Below, one piece after another: positions 50,040-63,900 of a stretch of DNA of 64,000 bases (position 1 is the stretch's first letter; every line of letters starts with the position of its first letter). Both the position numbers and the translations under genes were made by a program. The stretch lies in the NCBI RefSeq assembly GCF_032062135.1, contig NC_092863.1:13933498-13997497 (forward strand). Direction: 5' to 3'. Source of the stretch: Pyxicephalus adspersus (Eukaryota > Chordata > Amphibia > Anura > Pyxicephalidae). The notes below the pieces were generated by a model. It was not told the origin of the DNA and searched no databases. It was given only the letters and a program-made list of their open reading frames with translations.

Positions 50040-51310
50040 CTTTTATGATACAAAGTAGAGCAGAAAAGGGGCCCAGAATATGAGGTTATGGACAGAACAA
50101 AATAAGGGGTAAAGGGGTACAGAACAAAAACGATGACGCAGGAGCAAAGAGTGGCGTAGGTAAAAGTGGTAGAAAGCAAGGAATAAAGGGGTGGAAAGTA
50201 GGACCAATTTCTAGAACAGGGCACTGGAGGAGCACAGAGGGTGCAACAATATATATATATAGGTTTAATATGAATTATTGTGGCACAAAGAAAAGGCTAT
50301 TTGAGGTAATGGGGTGCAAACTCAGGATTAACAAGACAGAAAGAAAGGGTTAAAGGAGAGTAAAAACAGTTTGTAAATAGGGGGTCAGGGGCTAACATAG
50401 CACAAAGCAGAGGCTATTGGGGCAATAAGTAGGGGCTAATAGGACACACATAATGCTAACCGGGTGCAAAGTTCATGCTCATGGGGTCATAAAGTAGAGG
50501 CTAGAAAGGCTCAAATTAGAGAACTAATGGGCTGCTAAAGATGGTTAAATATGGGCTAATATAGTGCAAGTAGGGGCTAATGAAGTGCAAAATTGAAGCT
50601 TTTAGAGGATAATGTAGAGGGCAATCAAGGAACAAGGTAGGCAATGCAAATTATGGGCTAACCAAGTATTAAAGGCATTATCAGGATACAAAGCAGGGGT
50701 TACTGAATGCCAACAGGGGGTTTACAGAGGAAATGGGTACTAACAGGAAGTAAGACAGGTGCAACAGATGTTCAAGCTAGAGGTCCATGGGGATTAAAGT
50801 AAAAGCTTGTGGGGGAGCATTAGGCACTAATTACGATAACAGAACAAACAGCCACCAAGCAGGGGCTAAAAGTGGTGCAATGTGAGATAAAGTAGAATGA
50901 GGTAATGAGGTGCAATGTAGGGGTAACAAGCCACAAAAGGGGGCTGAATTGGAGCCATGATTGGGATAACTGGTTGATAAATAAATACTGACAAGGAATA
51001 AAGTTGGGGTGAAGGAAACATGGATGTAGTGCTAAAGGGTTATTATAATGCAAGGCGGAGGCTCTCTGGGCCAAAAGTATCAGCTAATGGGACACAAGGT
51101 AGGAAATAATGAAGTACAAAGTATGGTTCAATAAGGAACAAAGTAGGGGTCATAAAGTAGAAGAGTACAGAATACTAGCAGTACGCAAAATGAGGTCCTA
51201 GCGGGGTATAAAGTAGGGGGTAAAAGCACAAAGCATAGACTTCATGGGGTGCCAACAGGGTACAAAACAGCAGGTAAATGGAACAAAGTACAGGGTAGAA
51301 AGTTACAAAA
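50040..51310. repeat. Degenerate purine-rich tandem repeat, part 2
   Basis: About 1.3 kb of loosely repeated units of roughly 22-30 bases around AGGGGCTAATGGGGTGCAAA GTA; variants include AAAGTAGAGGCTA, GGGCTAATATAGTGCAAGTA and GGGGTACAGAACAAA. Purines dominate the plus strand. It is old and unevenly spaced. No coding signal. Confidence 0.75.
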
Positions 51311-51639
51311 TCCTAAGTTATGTCACACCCTTCAAATATGGGATAAATAGCGGTCATTTCTGAAGCTATGCTCGGCCCATGCTCCCCTCATCCTCCTCTA
51401 GAATAACCCAGAGTTCACTCCTGGCAGAGATCCCGATAGATTTGTCTGGTGGATTGGCAAAGGGTTTGGGCGAATTCATATAAACGTTTGAGATATTTCT
51501 AGTTTTGATTACCTAGTTAGTAAGAAAGAAATGCCAAGTCACAACTATTTTCGCTATCGGCAAATTCAGTCTTTCGAGTGTTTCAAAATTTGACCCACCG
51601 CATTTGAAAGCTCATGTAGATCCCTGGCTGATATAAAGG

Positions 51640-52040
51640 GTCAAATCTCAATAAACTACACCATTTTAATGACCTCCTGTCACAAATTGAAATATATGTG
51701 TTCTTGGGATCTCCTTATCCAGGGGGGAATAGAGTGATATTGCTTACCCGCTCTCCAAAATTTCGCTCAATTCGGTGGACTTGGTTTGTGGTTTTGTTTT
51801 GTCTTCTTTTTGTCTATATTGCCTTGTCTTTGTTTTCCCTTTAGAAACATTGGCTCAGACTCTGGATAGGTGAGCTGCTCAGGAGATGTTCCTATACACT
51901 GTTTTTTATTATGCTTTTTCAGCTTGATTCTCTTTACTTTATTCTGGAATTTTTGCACTAGTTTTTAAGTTGATTTTTTGTTTTGTTTTCTGTTGTACAT
52001 CTTTTCTATGTTGGAAAATAATAAAAATATTGAAATATAG
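51640..52040 (+). repeat. Possible LINE 3' end
   Basis: T-rich, G-poor sequence ending GGAAAATAATAAAAATATTG AAA, in the style of frog L1 3' tails. No reverse transcriptase motifs are found upstream within the window, so only the tail would be present. Low certainty. Confidence 0.3.
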
Positions 52041-52320
52041 AAGGTTACAAAATATGTCCTATCATGGCACAATGGGTGTCTGATGAACTTTAAATTGTTC
52101 TGTTAAAAATAACTCTGATTTCTATTTTAGGTGGAGGTGCAGCTTATTAAAGGTTTCCAGCTCCAATGATGGACAGAACCCATTAGTATAAATCCTGTCT
52201 CTACGTGTGACATAACTTGAGAGAAAAATTTCCTATCACGGAGATGTGAGCTGCCATGTTTGCCCTGGTTGTATCAGATTCAGCTTGTCTGGTTGGTGTT
52301 CTAATCTGTCTCAATTACAT

Positions 52321-52680
52321 CCAGCCAATCAGAATTCTGTATAAAAGGGTTCACCAATGGCAGCTCCCTTCATCTGTAAGTGGTAGGTGCTCTGTAGGTA
52401 GCCCATAGTGTGCCTATAGTTCCCCCATAGTGTCACCAAATACCCTTATTATTGTGCTTATTTCTGCTGCCCTCCCCATGTATCGCCGGTCAGACAGAAG
52501 TTCCTAGAATAACCAAATCCAAGGAATGTAGACTGTAATGTGTATTGTTGGGTGGGATGGAAGCTGTGTAAGCTCTGCCAGGGACATCAGATGAACAGTC
52601 ACAGAGCCCAATGTCTGTAAGGAGGCTCTGTACTATTTAATGGAAATAAAGACATTGAATAAACTTGTTTCAGTTTGGTT
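52321..52680 (+). promoter_or_regulatory. CCAAT/TATA promoter followed by polyadenylation signals; LTR-like
   Basis: AGCCAATCAG (52322-52331) and TATAAAAGGG (52341-52350) stand at classic spacing, with a second CCAAT just after. AATAAA signals follow about 300 bases downstream (around 52643 and 52656). No open frame of note lies between. A promoter and polyadenylation signal this close, with no gene, is what a solitary LTR looks like, but TG...CA ends and a target duplication were not demonstrated. A short non-coding transcript is an alternative. Confidence 0.45.
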
Positions 52681-55384
52681 CCTGGTTCCATAAAATCATT
52701 GAAGAGTGAATGTTACACACACCATAGAATTCATACATTGCAGGTGTACAGAAATATGTGGATAGACACTGTGTTCATATCACACCGTAACATTGGACTG
52801 GGATAAGTGGGGAATGGAGTTCTGGGGTCAGAACCTAAAGGCTTTTCTTGAGTAAATTACATGTAACACTTCGTTCCCAGCTTTATCCAAATCTTTAAAA
52901 TGACCTGGTTCCTGAGCAGTGTATTTAATACATTGAGGGCCCCTGTTGTATGGACTACAGTAGTCACTTTTACAGATTGGTCATTTAGTGATCCAGATTG
53001 GTGGCTGGATGTTGTGTGGAATATTGCAGTAGTATCAGTCTAGGTATACCACAACTTGCACCATTTCTTTCATATTTATATCACAGGACAGAATGACTTG
53101 ATGCATTCATGTGGTTTCAAAATGTGTTGTGGCTCTGTATGAGTACTCGGATATTGTATTATATATCTAATTCAATATTGACATCCATCATCCTGGTCAC
53201 GTAGAGCTCATTATATAACTAAAGTCCCTATTTAATGTGAAACCTAAACTTATAGTACTGGGGTAGTTCACAGCTCCTTCCAGGGTACATGAAAGACTTG
53301 GTTAGTGGCCGGTTACCCCATACCATGCGGAGGGAGGTCTGAGATGAGAAACCCTACTAAATAGCAACATTTACCGTCAAGTTTCCACAGGCCAACGTTC
53401 CATGAACAAGAAGTCTCAGGACAGTCATGTATCTGTAAACATTCACAAATGTGAATAAAGATACACATACCTTCTCTGGTGTGGAGTGATGATGGCCTTT
53501 GCAGAGTGATTCCTGAGTGGGAGGTCTGGTCCTGGTTATACACCGCTGGGTGTAATGAGAAATCTGCGGGGTCTGTATCCTTCAAAAGGAGCACAACACC
53601 ATTTAATTGCTCAAATGGTCAAAGTATGGCAGCAGACACAATGAATAATGGATGAATGTTGTAGCAATGGCTCAGTATGAGGAGGGAAATGCCCAATATA
53701 GAGCCCACCACCCTTTTACTGAGTAAAGAGTTTCTATTCAGACTCACACCTTTGCTGGAACCTTAACATACATTTTTCTTCTTCCATTGGGTTATCATTC
53801 ACTTTGGAAATGCCAGAAAAATTGTTCCTGTGTAGGTTTTGGCCAATACATGAAATATCAAATAGTAAAAGGTCTGCATAATTCGAAAAAAAGAGCTGGA
53901 AATGCCACTTCCACCGTCAAGTACCCCAATACGTAGAGATCCCTAACTAATAATCTATTCTAGTTTGCTGCTGCCTATTATTACTGAAGGAGGACAAGGA
54001 AGTCTTCTCAGTCTGAGAGGAGGTGATTGACCTTTCAATAAATATAAAATCTTCTGTTAATGTTCTTTTCTTTATGACTGATGCCTTCATTTTCAAAAAA
54101 AAGAATGACCAACCTTGACAAAAACAAGAAGAAAAAATGGAAATTCTGGTAAAAGTCAGAATCCAATTCTTATTAAATGAAAATCCCCTGGGTGTAGACA
54201 AGTCACTTCACAGAATAACAGAACAAATGATTTAGCTGGCTGATGCCTTGTATACCTGAAATATCAGAATGGACAAGATGGGGTGTGAGAGGAGGTGATA
54301 ACTTATAGGATAAGAAGAAATAAAAAGTGTGAGATCAATCCCAGAGAGAAGCCATTTTGCCTCCCGCAAATCTCATTTTCTGGAGATGGAGTCTTTGTGA
54401 TGATGCTTTCTATCTGTATGAGTAATGTTTTATTTTACTACAATTGGGCAGTCACTGTATAATTTGTAGCAAATGTAAATGCTAAGAAGGGAAGACTTCT
54501 TGTTTTATAAAAAGTTGAATGCCAGCCTGAAAAACCAAAATCACTTCACCTCCTGAATGCCACAATGGTTGAAATCCAAACACTTGATGATCTTTTCTAG
54601 CGCACCATTGCCTGATATTCCTGGAATACATTACTGAGGATGTAGCAATCTGGGAGCAAATGATATCTCAGAGGGTAAGGGAAAAGGTTCAATCCACATT
54701 AAAAAAAAAGTGTAAATACCTATGATTTAAAGCCAGTGGACCCTGGAAAACCAACTTTGTCTGCCATGTGTCTTATTGCAGCAATGTAATTCCTTTAGTT
54801 GAAGTTCTTTTTCAGTTGATTTCTTTTTTTACCTGTATAAAGCTGCTCAATTTGCTCACATGGAAGGGAAAGACACCCACACCTAATCTGTACATTACTC
54901 TTTGTAACACACACTGCATTCACCCCAACTATGACATATGCTTTCTGCAAAAAGCAAATCAATCAATGGCCAGATCCAATCATTGTCAGGAGGCATTATA
55001 GTGAGAAATCACCTCCATAATCCATGGAGAGGTAACCCCAGGGGCCAAAAAATCATGGCCCAAAAGAGGAGGCACCAATCCACACCATGCAAGTAGATGC
55101 TGGGAGCATAGTGCCTCCAAAAGAAGGAGCTTTCTTCCCAAAAAGGATTTTTACAAAAAAAAAAAAGAACTAAAACTAAGCCTCAACTCAAAACTGTAGC
55201 TTGAAGTTCATGAATCCACCTTGTTTGTTTCTTTTTGTAATAGTAACTTATCCAAGTTTCCTCCACATGATGTATCCAATCTAATGCCATAAAACTATTG
55301 TGATTATGATATTTGGCAACTTGATGACTTTTAGGTGTAAGAAATTTATAGTTCATGATAGAATATACTGCTGGGGCTTTATAG
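52681..55384. other. Unannotated DNA, 52.7-55.4 kb
   Basis: AT-rich. A minus-strand frame at 53313-53594 looks exon-like in two pieces, but the implied intron is only about 38 bases. Nothing else recognised. Confidence 0.4.
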
Positions 55385-55755
55385 CCTCTCCTGTTGCAAC
55401 TTGCTGCTGGTGTATGAATTGGGGCTGATCCTTGGATTGTATGTAGCCTGAACCAACCTTTTGCCTGTGACCCCTGACTCTGCCTTGTATTTCCCTTGGA
55501 TATCTTGCCGGGTGGACTGATCACCTGTGTGACCTTTGGTTTAGTATTCAGTATTTGCCTTTGTAAGGACCTTGTACTGCTTTATCTGTGGGCTCCTGGT
55601 CCTCTACCAGCCCTTCCCCAGACAACATCCCTTGTGCAGTAACACCTAGGGGCAACTGAGGGCTGCTATAGGTGAAGACTGCAGCGTTAGATTGGGGGAC
55701 TGGTGTCTCGTGAATACTGGACCAGGGCCTTAAATTACAACAGGCCCACACTACC
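55385..55755 (+). repeat. Dispersed LTR-like repeat, copy 2
   Basis: Matches 22740-23225 in order and orientation: TTGCCTGTGACCCCTGACTC, TATCTGTGGGCTCCTGGTCC, CCAGCCCTTCCCCAGACAAC and GGGGCAACTGAGGGCTG. Divergence is moderate with several indels. Confidence 0.6.
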
Positions 55756-58700
55756 CACTGCCATGGAGGACCTCCATCAAGTCCAACACTTGTAAACTAT
55801 ATTTCTGGTTGTTACCACTCTCATATGGCACAGAGACTGAGTTGACAGTCATCTCCCTACTCCAAGGGGATTCACAGACATGGGCATTCAACCTGCCTCC
55901 GGGAGACCCAGCACTCTTTAGTGGATGCTGTTTTCCAAGTCATAGGGATTCTGTATGCTGACCCTGGGTTGTCAGTTCACATTGGAATGATCTGGAACTT
56001 CGAAGGCAGTTCCCCTAGACCTCTCCAGTACTATATAAGGCATTCTTGTTAATCATCCTTCACCAGTCTCTTTAGGTTAAGACTGTTTTAATTGATCAAT
56101 GTCAAATGGAAAAACTTTCTGCACCCCCAGACTGCCAGTCCAGTGTAACTCCTTCTCTGGCTGAAATCTGACCTCATTAGGTTTCGTGTAGAGATTGCCA
56201 GGCATTTCTAGATAGTTTAGGTTAGTGGTCACCAACCTTTAGGACATCACAAACCCCTAAATCGACCGAATCTGGACCTCGAATGTGTGGGGAGCTGTTT
56301 CACTCAAAGGGCAAAAAACTTCCCCCACAGTGATGTCATAAAGCCAGAACCTGCCCACTCTCCCCATCGCAGGCTCACATTTGCTTGCTAAACATCCTGG
56401 TGGGACAGTAGGGTAGGGCTGAAGAGACCACAAAAGTCCAAAACCCTCCACAAGCGTCACTGGTTCCTGACATGGGGAAGCAGTAAATGCACAGCAACCT
56501 CTCTGCCAGAGTGACTTTAACATAAATTATAAATGTCCTTTTATTGTCCCAAATGTTGTACAAACATGACAGGGCTGTGCAGGACCCCCATTTTCCCGCT
56601 ACAGTTTTTTGTTTTACAATCTATATATTTCCCCTGCATGATGCTCCATATTAATGGTTTGGTAATCCTGTATTCTCCCTTTGACACTTGTGTGGGGGCT
56701 GCTTGCTGACACTGGGCTGTCACTGAACACTTAATTCTCCGTTAGTATGGACCTAATCACACTGGTTCATAAACATACACTCACTTTTTAGGATTTGACA
56801 TAGTGATTGCATTCAACTACAGTTGAGGTGTCTGTTTATTACTGTTATTGTCAGATTCATCTACAATATTTTATTATATAAAATTTGTAATAAAACCAAA
56901 TGACTTCCTTATATGCCCTAAAATATATGTAAAACTTATTAGACATGGAATTGTATTAACAACATTGTAGTCCTGTTAACTCAATTATGTTAGTGTTGAA
57001 TATTTTGCCAATGTAAAACAATAAAAGTAATATACAATAAAAGACTTTTCACTGTGAGAACATTCATTTTATTAGTTTTCATAATAAAAAAAAAAAAGAA
57101 AATTAGGACCCCAACCCTGTCTGCATGAAGTCATTTCAAAATGCGTTCACTAATCAAACTCTCCTAACCCCATAATGAAAGAGAAGACATTCAGTGTTAC
57201 TTAGTTAGGAAATCTTGGTTGCCTGTTCTCTCCATCCAGATTTCTGATGGACACAGATGTGATGGCCTGAAGTCCGTGTATAGCCATGGAACAATAAGGC
57301 TTGAAGCAAAGTTCTTGGGTTCTTCTCAGTACAGGTGTGCTTTAGCATCCAGTTTCCAATGATAGTCTCACCCCTTCCAAAAAACAGACCTTGGTTCATT
57401 TTTTGTATGTACATAAGGCAGTCCATTTAAAAATGTTTTTATTTTTGAATAAAAGCCCCATATCTTTCGGGGTGTTTAATGGGCAGATCTTTTACTAAAG
57501 ATCCCACCTCCACATCTCTGACTTCGGAGTGTCCCTCCTGACACAGTATAGGGAGTCTTCCTCCTCCTCCATAATATAAAATCTAATGATGACAGGTTCA
57601 CATAATGTTGGTATCATGGGTGAATCAACTCGCCATTGTGCACCAAAAATGGAAATCTGCATCCTGGTCTCGCCTTGCAGTGTTGTCTTTATTTGCTTTG
57701 TTCAGAAGTTCCTTTTGTTTGAACAGTGTAATGTCCAAGTTTTGTTAGAGATGGTTAGAGTTCTATGTAGTCTTATGTTCTTGCTGTATTTGCATTGTGC
57801 TGTTTCAGGTATTTACTCTTCTGACTTGTGCAGCTTTGTACAACCATGACTGCCCTGGCAGTGAGTTACTTCTATACGTTGCTTTGGAGGAACAGAATAT
57901 TTTATACTGTTGCTGGAGATGAGAGCAGTTTTGGGACTGCTTTGTGAAAAAATGAACCAAAGTGCTGCCGTGACTCTATGATGACCAAATCCTTCCATAA
58001 TGCCATAGAAACCTGGAGTAGAGAACACACGTATACCAATGCAGCAGCAATCTGTGTAGCCATTTCCACTTCATTGGTTTATCACAAATCTTGCTGGGTG
58101 TTACATTCAGAGAAGAGGAGCTTTTTATCTTTTTTTACTTTTGTCTCCATTGGTCTGGAATGTGAAGGATCATTGAACAATCCAGGGATTTTTAGCAGCC
58201 ATGTAGTTAGTTTGGTGGCTGTTTTCGGTTTCTTTATCCCACAGCTGGTTGAGTTATTTGTAGGTTAGACATCAAAGAAATGTATAACTCAAGGAAGTGC
58301 CATTACCCTTTTGATGAACCCATAGCACAGATTCCCTTTAGAAGTTTTGAAAAATGTCAGTTGAAAACACATACTATACACGAGATTCATGCCTGTAAAA
58401 AGTTTTCTTCGAAACAAAACAAAATTGTCTCTGTATGTGCAGTTACTTCTTCTTGGCAAAGCACATTGTAGATAATGAATGATACATATGATAGCAGCAA
58501 CCTATTTTGTTATATACTACTATGCTGCATTATGATTAGCTCTTTGCTGAACTTTACTGAGCACCTGAACAGTCGGGGATCACAATCTCAGCCAAAGCCT
58601 ACGGTCACTCAGTTCCTGAATAGAAGCGGTGCTAACTAGCACGCATGACAGCAATTTAGTAGATATTCAATTGCCAACATGCATATTTTTATAGGGATAG

Positions 58701-60890
58701 AAAAAAGCTAAAATAAAAATCATTATTACTGATTAACTCATCTTTAGGCTGTGAAAATATATTTTTACTTAGTGCCATATAGCTTGGAGTACTAATTAAA
58801 GAAATATGTTTTTCCCTCCCTCCCTCCCTTCCCTTCCCAATAACTTAATTTCTATTATTAGTGCAATTAATGTTATTAGTTAGTGCCTATTTGTAATAAA
58901 TGTTGACAAAACTCTGATTGCAAGTCATGATCCTCCTAGACGTAAGTGAAGGATAGATCAGAGGTTGGAACCATGTTGAAGTGCTCGCTTTAGGTAAAAA
59001 TAAAGATTTCCTGGTTGTTTGTAGACAGAAGGTAGCCAGAGTATAAAGGTGGCCAGATTGGAGGAGGCTCAGGGTGCCCCATTGGCAATGTTGAATAGTC
59101 CCTCTTAGGACTGTGGTGATTCAATGGCAGTGATGCATAAAGTATTCTTCCCTTGCTTCTAGTGGAGGAAACCAATTTGTAATTGTGTTGTAAAATAATT
59201 CATCAGTGTCTCTAAAATGGGGTTAAGACCTTTCTAATGTATCCCTAATTATAGTGAGAAGATAATTAGGATGATTCCAAACTATGATTTGGTCCTTTTG
59301 TTCAGTTTTTGTTTGCTGAAGTTGGGAACTTATTTTGACCACATTGGTATTTACAGTAGTGTGCATGGTAAGTTTATAATCTAACACTTTATGGTGATGC
59401 CCTGGAAGCCATTATCACTTCCAGTTCTGATGTTTGTGTTTTCCCCCTGCATGGGCACTACATGCCGGTGAGCCTACTGTATACAATGCTTTGTATGGCT
59501 CTGCGTTCATTTCTGAGAGGTAATCTTTTTGGATTTGTAAGGCAGTATTATTAGTAACCTAGTAATAAGGTTGGTATGTGTAAACTGAACCACTGATATC
59601 TGACAAATGGGTCAAGCTAGGCTCTCACTGCTATAGATTAATTCCAAAAATGGTTGCCCAAAAACAACCAATCAAATCTGACAAGCATATAATGAAGTAT
59701 CAGGGCTGTGGTAATATATTTAACCCAGTGGTTTAAAAGGGAATTTTAATGAGAACAGTACAGACATGCCAGTACAGACTTCCCCATTGTGTAAATGTTG
59801 CCTGGCTGTTGCACTGTCTTTGGCAGTTTTAATTAGCCAAACCTCTTATTTCACTTTTTCAGTCTTTTGTATATTGAAAAGGGGATTTTTCACAGGTTAG
59901 CATATTTACCATTCAGCCATTGTAAAGCCCTGGCACAATGTTTTCCATTGTGTGAAAGTGGTGTCATTTCTGTAGCCTTAGCTCAGGTGGTACAGGCCAA
60001 CTCTGGTGGAAAATGTCACTTTTTAAATATGGGAAATAATACAAAAAAAAAACTGACATATCCTTTCAGGCTGGGTTTGACTTTTAATCATGGTGACTGA
60101 TAAATTTTGACTATGTATTATCTTGTGTTAAAAACAAGCTAGTTCCTGACTGGTTTGTTGTGTCCTAGTGTAATGTAAAAGTGCAGTGCGGTAAAGATCC
60201 CTTGTATGGGGTGGTAGTTGATCCCGTTTTAGTAAATTGATTTCTTTTGTTGTTTACAAGGGTCAGTCCTCTCTCAAATATCAAAGTGGACTAATGGCAG
60301 TGACATGTAACAGGCGGTCAGTCCTTTTCTGGGTTTACATTACTCCAGCCTTTAAGACTGATAAGTTCATGAAGGCTTCTGCCTCACAACGCCTAGTAGC
60401 AGTTCTTCACTATCCCGCAGATTGGACAGTTTAGGTTCCAGTATTGGAAGACAGGGAGAAAAATCCCATATAGTCATTGTATTTTCCCTGCTGCAACTCA
60501 TCCATCCTTCCCGCATTCCAACAGGTCACCATCTTGTCTGTTTTTTAGCAAGGCCTAGTGGTATCATGGGAATGATAGAGAACATTGGGAAATGGCCAGA
60601 AGAGTGTGCCATAGACCCTGGACAGATGGCTATCCACCTCCAGACCTAGAAACAAAACAAATACATAGATTTTATAATTGGTGCTTAAATGATAAAAAAA
60701 AGAATCCCAATATTATGTCATGTACTTAAATGTACTAAAAATGACAAGACTACCAGGGATGTATATGTACTGGGATAAAATGTTTTTACAGAAGCTGATC
60801 AATGTGCTTTTTGTACATCCGGCTGATGGGAGTGAAAGATTTAGCAAGACTGGAATATGGTGGTTCTAAAACTGATAGCACTTTTTGCAA
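55756..60890. other. Unannotated DNA, 55.8-60.9 kb
   Basis: No gene or RNA recognised. A (CCCT)n run lies at 58807-58830. Open frames up to about 96 codons occur (for example 57978-58268 plus) without motifs or exon signals I would trust. Confidence 0.4.
58807..58830. repeat. (CCCT)n microsatellite
   Basis: CCCTCCCTCCCTCCCTTCCC with a degenerate continuation. Confidence 0.9.
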
Positions 60891-60892
60891 AC

Positions 60893-60962
60893 AAGGTATA
60901 TTTATTGTACAGCACTGCACAATATGTTGGTGCTATATAAGTACTGTTTAATAATTTTAGGC
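60893..60962 (-). repeat. Frog-type dispersed repeat, inverted fragment
   Basis: TTGTACAGCACTGCACAATA then TGTTGGTGCTATATAAGTAC is the reverse complement of the start of the copy at 47676-47816, with scattered changes. Confidence 0.65.
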
Positions 60963-63900
60963 CAAACATTTGTGAACGACTGAACACAGCACCTCTAGCT
61001 GCTTGTGTGATAACCTGTTCCAAAACCCTTTGCACCCTTTTGAAAGCCTTCCAAAAGAGGGAGTGTAGATATTAAAGGATAAAAAAACCTAAAATCTGCA
61101 TGAAGTTATGAAAAAAAATTGGTGCTTTATTTTCTTCATTTAGATTAAGCTGTCTTGAAGTAATGTCTTTATCATACTATACAACCCTGTTGGGTGTTTG
61201 GAATAGCTTCACACTTTTAAAGTCTGCTTTAGCAGTTACTATGGGTATTTTCCCAACCATTGTGACTGTCAATTTTACCAGACATCTTGGTCTGCATGTA
61301 AAGTAGAGAATACTATAAATGGCTAAAAAAACAATATTATCAATTTTTCCCATAAACTACATACAATTAGCGGAATAAAATAATTTTCTAAAAGCTTCCC
61401 TTAAAGTTGCCAAGTTTGGTAGAAGTTAGAGACATCGGTAGGACAAAGTAGGTGTATAAAGATGTGAAGAGGGTGAGATGATGGAGCTGAAAATCTTACC
61501 TTCCTCTTCGAATATTCCTTGTCAAGTAAAGAGAGGAGTGGGAAAAATGGGAAGAACATTTAATCAGACAAAATAAACTGCAGCCTTTAAATGCCACTAC
61601 AAACAGAACTATAAATGCTTTTATATTTAAAAAAAGGTTCTCTTTCACAACAGTCACAGAAAAGTAGACCTAAATCCACAATGAGCGACATTTAGTTTAC
61701 TAAAAAATCATATATTCTACATTTTTAATGCTTTATGTATCCTTTTTGTACATGCAGCCTTTTCCTGTGTACATGCACACCAATGCAGGTAATAGGCATT
61801 TCTGGGGATGGTGAGTTGTCACAATTGGAACACAACAGCCCACCACCACATCAATGGCTGATAATGCCTGTATAAAGAGAGGCCCATAGCCTTTGAGATT
61901 AGGCACAGGGCCTGCATGACAAGGTGGGAGGCCTAGACCGAGGTTAATAAGGGGTTAACAAAGTGTGTTAACTGGGAGGAGGAAGTTGGGCTGGTTTGAG
62001 TGGGTGGTAGGAGAAGTGTAGGAAAATGGAAGTTTAGGAGGGAGAAACAGAAGTTTGGTTTAGTTTTAGTTGGAGAATCAGGATTTTGGCAGTTGGGGTC
62101 TTGGGGGGCAAAAATCCAGTGTATAGTATGTGGTGGATTTTGGTCGGGGGGAATCCTCTTTGTTGGGGTTCCCCTCCCTACTTTATGGTGTATGGAGGTT
62201 CCTGGCTCCTGAGGCGGTGCTGGGCGGCTAGGGGACATGATGGAGTACATAACGAACTCTGGCCATCAAAAAAATCTACCGTGTTACACATTGCTAGAGA
62301 CTTCTAGCACCTGAACCCCAATTTCTCAGGTACGGTGGGTACAGGTGAACAAAATTAGAGGTGCAAGTTAGGGACAACTGTGGCTAGCACCCCATAAAAT
62401 TTCATCGTTAGGCCATTGTCACAACATAAAAAACTGCCCATCAATAAAATCTACCCTGTTCAAATGTTTCTTAAGATTTAATCCTTCAATGTAATATTTG
62501 ATATACATAATTGTGTGTAAACATTTGATATACATAATTATGTAGGCTATATATCAATTTATTTACGTAACTTTATATTAATACTATATATATTTCATTA
62601 CTTAATAATCTGTGTATCAATTTACCAAATAAAATACCTAATAATTTTGGGATAACTAATTATGATTGCTGGACTTTAAAATATAAAAGTATGTACAAGA
62701 AAGATTATTGATTACTTTAATTATGAATATTTTAATAAATCTAGTGAAATACATAAAATACTCTACAAATTCATAAAATAAATCATGATACTAGAGGCAT
62801 AGTTCAGTGTTTAATTTATTTGAAAGTAGGCCTACACACGCACACTGCACTTCTGTTTGATGTATTCTGTTGTAACAGGTAAAATGAAAAAAAGGTTAAA
62901 ACTTTTACAAGTTTATAGGCTGTGTTATGTTTTGCGGCTCCAAACTATTTTTCTTTAGTGGAAGAGGGGGCACAATGGCTTGGTTGCCGACCAATGTCCT
63001 AGATAGTAGGTTAAGATGATGTTAGGCTTTGGAGTCAAGATTTAGAGGTTGGGTAGAAGTAAACCTCTGTTAAACACCCCAAGTCATCTCCATCAATCCT
63101 TGACAAAAAAAAGCATTCTCTTACACACTTTTCTGTGTGTGGGGGGAGTAGTTATAGGGGTTCTATTGACCTAAGTGGCCACATAGCAGACTTGTAGAGC
63201 CAATGCCTGGGTGCAAGAGGATGTGTTTCAAGGTTACAAACTTTAGTCCCCACCTCTGTTTTCCTAAATACACCTCAGGGACATGCCAATGGGACACATT
63301 CTGGACTGCTGGTCCAAGGAGGTCATAGCTGTTTCTTCTGAAGAAAGGTTTTTAACCGAATATGTTCACTGTCCCAAAACTGGTTTTTGCCCCATCAAAG
63401 ACATCAGAACATTGAATGCTTAATTTTCTGCCCTAAAAGTTCCAATTGGATCCAATCTGTCATTGTTTGGTCTGTCTTTTACACCTGCACTGTTCATGTC
63501 ATGTTCACCTGCACTGTTCAGTGTAGGTACCATTAGCTCTCTATCCTACAGAATTACCATCTTCCATGGCATAAATGTCAGTAACCGAGGGGGACAAAAG
63601 GGAACTCCCCAGTGATTAACCAGACCTTAGGAACATATAATGACACTGCCTCTGGATCTTAAAGCTCTAAAACTAATTTAACAAGTTTGGAATGGAACCC
63701 ATCCCCTGAAGGTCACTTCCATGCTATACTAACAAAGTCCAATCCAATAGCCATGAATGTGCAATGGTTCAAAAACCAGGCACTGTACAGCTACAAATTA
63801 GAGTGAAAATGCCTAGCAATGGTTTAGAGAAGAGTCTTAATGGAGCACCCTGACTTCTGATGTTTTATGGGGTCTGTAAAGAAACACTTTCGAGTATGTG

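Noticed and set aside
53313..53594. Two exon-like pieces on the minus strand
   Set aside because: Splice-like signals exist, but the implied intron is about 38 bases, shorter than vertebrate splicing allows, and the protein is unrecognised.
61933..62307. Overlapping frames on both strands at 62 kb
   Set aside because: A G-rich plus strand with few stops explains openness; no conserved residues are visible.
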